Positions 57,978 through 64,000 of a stretch of DNA of 64,000 nt are shown piece after piece. The notes beneath the pieces are model-generated. The model was not told the DNA's origin and ran no database searches. It saw only the letters and a program-made list of their open reading frames with translations. A program made the position numbers and the translations under genes. Each line of letters begins with the position of its first letter. The stretch's first letter is position 1. The stretch comes from Flavobacterium undicola (GTDB lineage: Bacteria; Bacteroidota; Bacteroidia; Flavobacteriales; Flavobacteriaceae): positions 1-64,000 of the forward strand of contig NZ_JAAAPM020000004.1 in the NCBI RefSeq assembly GCF_009909155.2. The letters run 5' to 3'.

Positions 57978-58442
57978 ATGACATTTAAAGAGAAAGTAAA
58001 TACGTTATTGGTGGAGGCTCTTGAAGAAAAGCCTACGCTTTTTTTGATTGATTTGACTATTAATGATGCATTTAAAGTTATGGTAACTTTAGATGATGAT
58101 AATGGTGTAATTTTGCAGGACTGTATTGATATTAGTCGGGCAATTGAGAATAATCTGGATAGAGAAGAGCAAGATTATTCTTTAGAAGTAGCTTCAGTAG
58201 GCGTAGGGTCGCCGTTAAAAATGGTTCGTCAGTATAAGAAAAATATTGGTAGAACCTTGATTGTGACTACAAATGCTGAAAAAATTGAAGCTGAATTAGT
58301 TGATGCTAATGAAGATTTTATAATTTTGTCTTGGGAAGCAAGAGAGCCTAAAAAAGTAGGAAAAGGAAAAGAAACAGTACAGAAAGAACAACAAATACCT
58401 TATACAGAAATCAAAGAGGCGGTTGTTACAGTAACATTTTAA
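57978..58442 (+). CDS. rimP: Ribosome maturation factor RimP
   Basis: About 154 residues from the ATG at 57978; an ATG eight codons earlier lies in a leader hairpin. Seen: the N-terminal domain with [20 protein letters not shown] and [29 protein letters not shown], the conserved RimP core, then a C-terminal SH3-like barrel ([19 protein letters not shown]). It acts in 30S subunit maturation. It is followed 14 bp later by nusA, the universal rimP-nusA-infB order. Confidence 0.93.
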   Translation: MTFKEKVNTLLVEALEEKPTLFLIDLTINDAFKVMVTLDDDNGVILQDCIDISRAIENNLDREEQDYSLEVASVGVGSPLKMVRQYKKNIGRTLIVTTNAEKIEAELVDANEDFIILSWEAREPKKVGKGKETVQKEQQIPYTEIKEAVVTVTF

Positions 58443-58456
58443 TTTAAAGAATTCGC

Positions 58457-59710
58457 ATGGAAAATTTAGCATTAATCGATTCATTTTCAGAGTTTAAGGA
58501 TGATAAACTTATTGATCGTGTAACGCTTATGGCAATTTTAGAAGATGTATTTAGAAATGCATTGAAGAAAAAATACGGTTCAGATGATAATTTCGATATC
58601 ATTATCAATCCTGATAAGGGAGATATGGAAATTTGGAGAAGGAGAGTAATTGTTGCTGACGAAGATTTAGATTTCGAAAATGAAGAGATTACTTTGACCG
58701 AGGCTAGAAAAATCGAAGCAGATTTTGAAATTGGAGAAGAAGTTTCTGAAGAAGTAAAATTGATTGATTTAGGAAGAAGAGCTATTTTGGCATTGCGTCA
58801 AAATTTGATTTCTAAAATACATGAACACGATAATACAAATCTTTATAAGCAATTTAAAGATTTAATAGGCGACATTTACACCGCCGAAGTACACCACGTA
58901 AGACCAAGAGTTGTTATTTTAGTGGATGATGAAGGGAATGAAATTGTTTTGCCAAAAGAAAAACAAATCCCATCTGATTTCTTCCGTAAAGGGGATAATG
59001 TTCGTGGAATTATAGAAAGCGTTGAATTAAAAGGAAATAAACCTCAAATTATTATGTCTAGAACTTCTGAGAAGTTTTTAGAGAAATTATTTGAACAAGA
59101 AATTCCAGAGGTTTTTGACGGTTTGATAATGATTAAAAAAGTAGTGAGAATTCCGGGTGAAAAAGCAAAAGTAGCTGTGGATTCTTATGATGACAGAATT
59201 GATCCGGTAGGAGCTTGTGTGGGGATGAAAGGTTCTCGTATTCACGGAATTGTACGTGAGTTAGGTAATGAAAATATTGATGTTATTAATTATACTAATA
59301 ATATTCAATTGTTTATTACAAGAGCATTGAGTCCGGCAAAGGTATCTTCGATTAAAATCAATGAAGAGACTAAAAGAGCTGAAGTGTTTTTGAAATTAGA
59401 AGAGGTTTCAAAAGCTATTGGTAGAGGAGGACACAACATTAAATTAGCTGGTTTGTTAACTGGTTATGAATTAGATGTTATTAGAGAAGGCGATGTTGCC
59501 GGAGCTACTGCAGATGAGGATGATGTTGAATTAACAGAGTTTTCAGATGAAATTGAAGAGTGGATCATAGAAGAATTTGCAAAAATTGGATTGGATACTG
59601 CAAAAAGTATTTTGAAACATGATGTAGAAGATTTAGTAAGAAGAACAGATTTAGAAGAGGAAACAATTCTGGATGTAATGAAAATATTGAAAGAAGAGTT
59701 CGATAGTTAG
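58457..59710 (+). CDS. nusA: Transcription termination/antitermination factor NusA
   Basis: A 417-residue RNA-polymerase-binding factor. Domains in order: NusA N-terminal domain (1 to about 130), S1 (about 135-200, GDIYTAEVHHVRPRVVILVD), KH1 (about 230-300, DRIDPVGACVGMKGSRIHG) and KH2 (about 310-380, KAIGRGGHNIKLA). It lacks the C-terminal acidic repeats of E. coli NusA, as is usual in this phylum. It is the middle gene of the operon. Given the leader hairpin upstream, it could control its own operon. Confidence 0.95.
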   Translation: MENLALIDSFSEFKDDKLIDRVTLMAILEDVFRNALKKKYGSDDNFDIIINPDKGDMEIWRRRVIVADEDLDFENEEITLTEARKIEADFEIGEEVSEEVKLIDLGRRAILALRQNLISKIHEHDNTNLYKQFKDLIGDIYTAEVHHVRPRVVILVDDEGNEIVLPKEKQIPSDFFRKGDNVRGIIESVELKGNKPQIIMSRTSEKFLEKLFEQEIPEVFDGLIMIKKVVRIPGEKAKVAVDSYDDRIDPVGACVGMKGSRIHGIVRELGNENIDVINYTNNIQLFITRALSPAKVSSIKINEETKRAEVFLKLEEVSKAIGRGGHNIKLAGLLTGYELDVIREGDVAGATADEDDVELTEFSDEIEEWIIEEFAKIGLDTAKSILKHDVEDLVRRTDLEEETILDVMKILKEEFDS

Positions 59711-59759
59711 TTCTATACTTCTAATAACACAACGAAATAGGTAATAATAAAAAGGTTAT

Positions 59760-62690
59760 ATGTCTGAAGAGAGAGTAATAAGAATAAACAAAGTTTTAAG
59801 GGAATTGAATATTTCTTTGGAAAGAGCTGTGGATTATCTTAAAGATAAGGGGATTGCGATAGAGTCAAATCCAAACACAAAAATTTCTGATGATGTATAC
59901 AATGTCTTGTGCGGTCAATTTGCGGGTGACAAAGGGAAAAAAGAGGCTTCAAAAGAAGTTGGCGAAGAGAAAAGAAAAGAGAAAGAAGCTTTACGTATAG
60001 AGCGTGATAGAGAGGCGGAAGATAAGCGTAAGCAAGACGAAGAATTACAAAGACAACAACAGGAAGTAATTAAGGCAAGAGCCGTAATTTCAGGACCTGT
60101 TCAAGTTGGTAAAATCGATTTAAATCCTGCAAAACCTGCTGCTCCTCCTGTAGTTGAAGTGAAAGTAGTTGCTCCTAAACCTGAAGTTGTTGAAGAGAAA
60201 CCGGCTGCTAAAATTAGTACTCCAGAGAAAATCGAATCAGATAAAAAAGAAGACAAACCTATTGTTGCCGAAGTTAGCAAGCCTGTTGTTGAGAATATAG
60301 CGCCTAAAAAAGAAGTTAAAAAAGAACAAGAGCCAGTTGCTGCTGCTCCTTCTCCAGTTAAAAAAGAAGAAGTAAAAGAAGTAGCTAAGGCTGATAAAGA
60401 GGTTGCGAAAACTGAAGAAGCGCCAGCTGAAGAGGCTATTGCAACGCAGTATCAAAAACTTTCTGGAGCTAAATTAACTGGACAGACTATTGATTTATCA
60501 CAATTCAATAAGCCTAAAAAGAAAAAAGAAGATCCTAAAATTACTCCTAATAAGCCAGGTGCACCTGGAGCTGCAGGAGCTAATGCAAATAAAAATAAGC
60601 GTAAGAGAATTGCTCCTAAACCAGGAACACCTAATACGCCAACTACACCTAGACCTCCGGGAACTCCAAATCCTAATAAGATAACACCTAATGCAGGTGG
60701 TGGTGGATTTAATGCCAATAGAGGTGCCAGACCTGGATTTGTAAAAGGAAATCGTCCTGCTATTGTTGCTAAAGTTGAGCCAACAGAAGAGGAAGTAAAA
60801 AATCAAATTAGAGAGACTTTAGAAAAACTTCAAGGTAAAAAAGGAGGAAAATCTAAGGCTGCTAAATATAGAAGAGATAAAAGAGATACCCACCGTCAAA
60901 AATCTGACGATGAGCAAAGAGCTTTAGACGAAGGAAGTAAAACTATTAAAGTTACTGAGTTTGTTACTGTAGGTGAAATTGCAATCATGATGGATGTGCA
61001 AATTAACAAGGTGATTGGAACTTGTATGTCACTTGGTATCATGGTTACTCAAAACCAACGTTTGGATGCGGAAACATTAACTATTGTTGCAGATGAATTT
61101 GGTTTTGATGTTGAGTTTATTACAGTAGATATCGAAGAAGCTATCGAGATAGTAGAAGACAAAGAAGAAGACTTAGTAAACAGAGCACCTATTGTTACAG
61201 TAATGGGTCACGTCGATCACGGTAAGACCTCTTTACTGGATTATATCCGTAAAGAAAATGTTATCGCTGGTGAGTCAGGAGGAATTACACAGCACATTGG
61301 TGCTTATGGAGTAACTCTGGACAATGGTCAAAAAATTGCTTTCTTAGATACACCAGGTCACGAGGCGTTTACCGCGATGCGTGCACGTGGAGCTCAAGTT
61401 ACCGATATTGCAATTATTGTAATTGCTGCCGATGATGATATCATGCCACAAACTAAAGAGGCTATTTCTCATGCGCAAGCAGCTGGTGTGCCAATTATAT
61501 TTGCCATCAATAAAGTAGATAAGCCAAATGCTAATCCTGAAAAAATTAAGGAGCGTTTAGCAGGTATGAATTTATTAGTAGAAGACTGGGGTGGAAAAAT
61601 CCAATCTCATGATATCTCTGCTAAAAAAGGAACAGGTGTTAAAGAGCTTTTGGAAAAAGTTTTATTAGAAGCAGAAATTTTAGATTTGAAATCAAATCCA
61701 AATAAAGCAGCTCAAGGTACTGTTGTAGAAGCATTCTTAGATAAAGGAAAAGGATATGTTTCGACTATCTTAGTACAACACGGAACATTAAAAATTGGAG
61801 ATTACTTATTAGCAGGTAAGCATCATGGTAAAATTAAAGCCATGCATGATGAACGTGGTAATGTTGTTACTGTTGCAGGTCCTTCAACGCCAGTATCTAT
61901 TTTAGGTCTGGACGGTGCAGCTACTGCAGGGGATAAATTCAATGTGTTTGAAGACGAAAAAGAAGCAAAACAAATTGCTGCTAAACGTTCTCAATTAATG
62001 CGTGAACAATCTGTACGTACACAACGTCATATTACATTAGATGAAATTGGTCGTCGTATTGCATTAGGTCAGTTTAAAGAATTGAACGTAATCCTTAAAG
62101 GAGATGTGGATGGTTCTGTGGAAGCATTATCTGATTCGTTTTCTAAATTGTCTACTGAAGAAATTCAAATTAATATTATCCATAAAGGCGTTGGAGCGAT
62201 TACTGAAACTGATGTTATGTTGGCTTCTGCTTCTGATGCGATTATTATCGGATTTAACGTTCGTCCTGCTGGAAATGCAAGACAACTTGCTGATAAAGAA
62301 GAAATCGATATCCGTTACTACTCAATTATCTATGCGGCAATTGACGACTTGAAAGATGCAATGGAAGGAATGCTTGCTCCAGAAATGAAAGAGGAAGTAT
62401 TAGGAACTGCTGAAATTAGAGAGTTATTCAAAATTTCTAAAGTGGGTACTATTGCCGGATGTATGGTTATGGATGGTAAAATTACCAGAAATGGTAAAAT
62501 CAGAATCATTAGAGATGGTGTAGTAATTCATGAAGGTGAGTTAATTGCATTGAAACGTTTCAAAGACGATGTAAGAGAAGTTGCTAAAGGTTACGATTGT
62601 GGTATCCAAGTAAAAGGATTTAATGACATTGAAGAAAGAGATGTTATTGAAGCTTACCATGAAGTAGCAATCAAGAAAAAATTGAAATAG
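59760..62690 (+). CDS. infB: Translation initiation factor IF-2
   Basis: A 976-residue GTPase that brings initiator tRNA to the 30S subunit. It begins with a small IF2_N-type helical domain (1-55). A long low-complexity linker follows, rich in Lys/Glu and then Pro/Ala/Gly (about 60-350). Next come a second IF2_N domain (about 400-455), the G domain with GHVDHGKT at 483-490, DTPGHE and NKVD, and domains II-IV. The KE-rich and P-rich linkers explain long antisense open frames in this region, which are not genes. It is last in the rimP-nusA-infB operon, with a terminator after. Confidence 0.97.
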   Translation: MSEERVIRINKVLRELNISLERAVDYLKDKGIAIESNPNTKISDDVYNVLCGQFAGDKGKKEASKEVGEEKRKEKEALRIERDREAEDKRKQDEELQRQQQEVIKARAVISGPVQVGKIDLNPAKPAAPPVVEVKVVAPKPEVVEEKPAAKISTPEKIESDKKEDKPIVAEVSKPVVENIAPKKEVKKEQEPVAAAPSPVKKEEVKEVAKADKEVAKTEEAPAEEAIATQYQKLSGAKLTGQTIDLSQFNKPKKKKEDPKITPNKPGAPGAAGANANKNKRKRIAPKPGTPNTPTTPRPPGTPNPNKITPNAGGGGFNANRGARPGFVKGNRPAIVAKVEPTEEEVKNQIRETLEKLQGKKGGKSKAAKYRRDKRDTHRQKSDDEQRALDEGSKTIKVTEFVTVGEIAIMMDVQINKVIGTCMSLGIMVTQNQRLDAETLTIVADEFGFDVEFITVDIEEAIEIVEDKEEDLVNRAPIVTVMGHVDHGKTSLLDYIRKENVIAGESGGITQHIGAYGVTLDNGQKIAFLDTPGHEAFTAMRARGAQVTDIAIIVIAADDDIMPQTKEAISHAQAAGVPIIFAINKVDKPNANPEKIKERLAGMNLLVEDWGGKIQSHDISAKKGTGVKELLEKVLLEAEILDLKSNPNKAAQGTVVEAFLDKGKGYVSTILVQHGTLKIGDYLLAGKHHGKIKAMHDERGNVVTVAGPSTPVSILGLDGAATAGDKFNVFEDEKEAKQIAAKRSQLMREQSVRTQRHITLDEIGRRIALGQFKELNVILKGDVDGSVEALSDSFSKLSTEEIQINIIHKGVGAITETDVMLASASDAIIIGFNVRPAGNARQLADKEEIDIRYYSIIYAAIDDLKDAMEGMLAPEMKEEVLGTAEIRELFKISKVGTIAGCMVMDGKITRNGKIRIIRDGVVIHEGELIALKRFKDDVREVAKGYDCGIQVKGFNDIEERDVIEAYHEVAIKKKLK

Positions 62691-62713
62691 TATTTCAACT
62701 ATATTTTTATAAG

Positions 62714-62740
62714 AAAATCCCGAGCAATCGGGATTTTTTG
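62714..62740 (+). terminator. Terminator after infB
   Basis: AAAATCCCGA at 62714-62723 pairs perfectly with TCGGGATTTT at 62728-62737 around GCAA and is followed by Ts. Confidence 0.85.
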
Positions 62741-62765
62741 TATTTTAGTTATATATAAATAATTT

Positions 62766-63851
62766 ATGGAAAGAATTTTTGTTTATTTGAGCCTCTTTTT
62801 GGTTTTGATGTTAAATGCTCAAAATAAAAAGTTTCATTTTATAACCCTTAATAATGAAAATAATAAGGAAATTGAAACTGATTTCTATGTTGATAAAATT
62901 TATGATGCGAGACAGTTTAACCAAAATATCGGTTCTGCACAAAAATCTATTGCTAATTTAAACGTGCAAATAAATTTCGAAAATTCATTAGTAGATGAAT
63001 TTGGTTCGTTTTTGTCAAAGGTTTATCCAAAGAAAGATAATAAGAGATCCATTTCAATTAGAATTAATGATGTTTATTTGATTGAGTCAACTTCATCAAA
63101 TAAAGAAACGGGCTATGCAACAGTTGTTTTCGATGTAATTGAAAAAATTGAAAATAAAGATTTTATAGTTGGCTCCTATTCTTCAACTATTGAAAGTTCT
63201 GGTTATGATGTGACTTCTAAACATGCTGAAAGATTGATTTCGGCTATAAAAAAATGTTTTGATGATTACAGTTTGGCAAATAGTAAATTTAGTAGCCCTA
63301 TTGAATTTAATCCTCTAGTTGTAATTGGGACTAAGAATGTTCAGGGGCCTATTAAGAAAGGTATTTATTTAAGTTATACAGATGTTCTTAATGGGAATTC
63401 GCTAAATGTTGATAATTATACAATTACTAAATATCAGGAGGGTAATTGCTTGTTGAATAATCATACAGGAAGGGTGGAAAATTGTTATTATGGCTTTAGT
63501 GATGGTAAGTCTTTTTATTTGAATGCTTCTAGGTACTCTACGGTGAAATACTATTTGAGAACAGAAATTTTAGGAGATAATTATTATATAGATGAAGTGA
63601 ATTATCATTCAACTGATTTTTCTTTTCTGAAATCACAAGGTATTTCTGCTTTGGTGTTGTTTCCTGATTTGAATGCTAATACTGTTCCTTTAGTGATAAA
63701 TAGGTTTAATGGAGCTCCTGTTCTTTTGACTAATAAATATATGGTTGATTTATTGACTTCGGATAAAGAGTTGTTGAAAGAGTATAAAAAGACCTCTAGA
63801 GGAGTTTTAGATAAAAAGAAGTTTTATAAGCAATATTATAAATATGATTAA
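62766..63851 (+). CDS. Hypothetical exported protein, 361 aa
   Basis: No family recognised. A signal peptide is present (MERIFVYLSLFLVLMLNAQ). The mature protein has an N-terminal domain of about 150 residues with an ISIRINDVYLIESTSSNKET strand pair and VGSYSSTIESSGYD. A second domain of about 190 residues is rich in Tyr and Asn (KGIYLSYTDVLNGNSLNVDN; CYYGFSDGKSFYLNASRY), with a pair of cysteines at about residues 227 and 238. It is likely periplasmic or outer-membrane-associated. It follows the infB terminator, so it is probably expressed separately. Confidence 0.7.
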   Translation: MERIFVYLSLFLVLMLNAQNKKFHFITLNNENNKEIETDFYVDKIYDARQFNQNIGSAQKSIANLNVQINFENSLVDEFGSFLSKVYPKKDNKRSISIRINDVYLIESTSSNKETGYATVVFDVIEKIENKDFIVGSYSSTIESSGYDVTSKHAERLISAIKKCFDDYSLANSKFSSPIEFNPLVVIGTKNVQGPIKKGIYLSYTDVLNGNSLNVDNYTITKYQEGNCLLNNHTGRVENCYYGFSDGKSFYLNASRYSTVKYYLRTEILGDNYYIDEVNYHSTDFSFLKSQGISALVLFPDLNANTVPLVINRFNGAPVLLTNKYMVDLLTSDKELLKEYKKTSRGVLDKKKFYKQYYKYD

Positions 63852-63979
63852 AAGCTTTTATGTGTATTCTATGTTTATTGATGCTGGTATTTAGAATTAA
63901 TTGAGTGTTTGTTAAAAGGAATATTTTTCAGAATGTTTTTTAATGTGGTTTTGTAAGTTTTTAAAATGGAGAAAAACCG

Positions 63980-64000
63980 ATGAGTCAAAACAAGTTTAAT
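63980..64000 (+). CDS. Possible start of the next gene, cut by window edge
   Basis: ATG at 63980 opens a frame reading MSQNKFN to the window end. It is too short to classify. It follows 128 bp of AT-rich sequence with no terminator or recognised promoter. Confidence 0.2.

Noticed and set aside
60452..60806. Long antisense open frames opposite infB, Pro/Gly- or Ser/Arg-rich
   Set aside because: They mirror the low-complexity linker of IF-2; composition explains the lack of stops.

Overview
The window looks like a chromosome segment of a Flavobacterium-type member of the Bacteroidota. The DNA is AT-rich. Several genes are preceded by the Bacteroidota -7 box TAnnTTTG rather than Shine-Dalgarno sites. 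MurF and alanine racemase are fused, and there are a TonB-dependent receptor with a carboxypeptidase-like plug extension, DUF4861 and DUF3050 proteins, and Flavobacterium-style housekeeping blocks (rimP-nusA-infB, mrp with a NifU-like protein and ferredoxin).

Region 1 (1-12770) is an integrated mobile element, mostly on the minus strand, and it runs off the left edge. Its right end is a tyrosine recombinase next to a partial tRNA 3' end followed by a strong terminator. This is the usual scar of integration into a tRNA gene, with the intact tRNA expected to the left of the window. It carries mobilization genes (MobC-like protein, relaxase, a small membrane protein), a likely oriT, a RecA-fold ATPase, a DUF3853 protein and defence cargo. 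The cargo is a one-polypeptide restriction-methylation enzyme followed by a zinc-hook ABC-type ATPase resembling RloC/PrrC. The start of an IS1595-type transposase is cut by the window edge.

Region 2 (12817-24500) is a carbohydrate locus without SusC/SusD. A GntR-type regulator is divergent from a secreted BNR_4 propeller protein, a GH2 beta-galactosidase, a GH43 tandem lipoprotein, a DUF4861 protein, an SDR likely to be fructuronate reductase, and mannonate dehydratase UxuA. Together they suggest removal of galactose/arabinose/xylose side chains and catabolism of the released hexuronic acid.

Region 3 (24540-39665) mixes core genes (murF-alr, mscL, asd), an accessory patch (DUF4262, a lipoprotein, a HEPN-like protein), a His-rich membrane protein with a ZnuD-like TonB receptor (predicted metal uptake), an M13 peptidase and a prolyl oligopeptidase. 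Two copies of a short palindromic repeat lie in its intergenic spaces.

Region 4 (39690-43810) is a second defence patch. An McrBC-type modification-dependent restriction pair is preceded by a small XRE regulator with TATAGTC-type operators on both sides, as in controller (C) proteins. An unknown gene is divergent from the regulator and another lies beyond mcrC. A structured intergenic element precedes the patch.

Region 5 (43980-64000) is mostly core: ribosome hibernation factor, L,D-transpeptidase, Amt, TrmB, LysE exporter, a cysteine-less alkyltransferase-like protein, mrp/NifU-like/ferredoxin, SGNH hydrolase, DUF3050, acyl-CoA dehydrogenase, a decayed IS5-type transposase, a universal stress protein and the rimP-nusA-infB operon. 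That operon's leader contains a terminator-like hairpin. No rRNA genes, complete tRNA genes or CRISPR arrays were seen.
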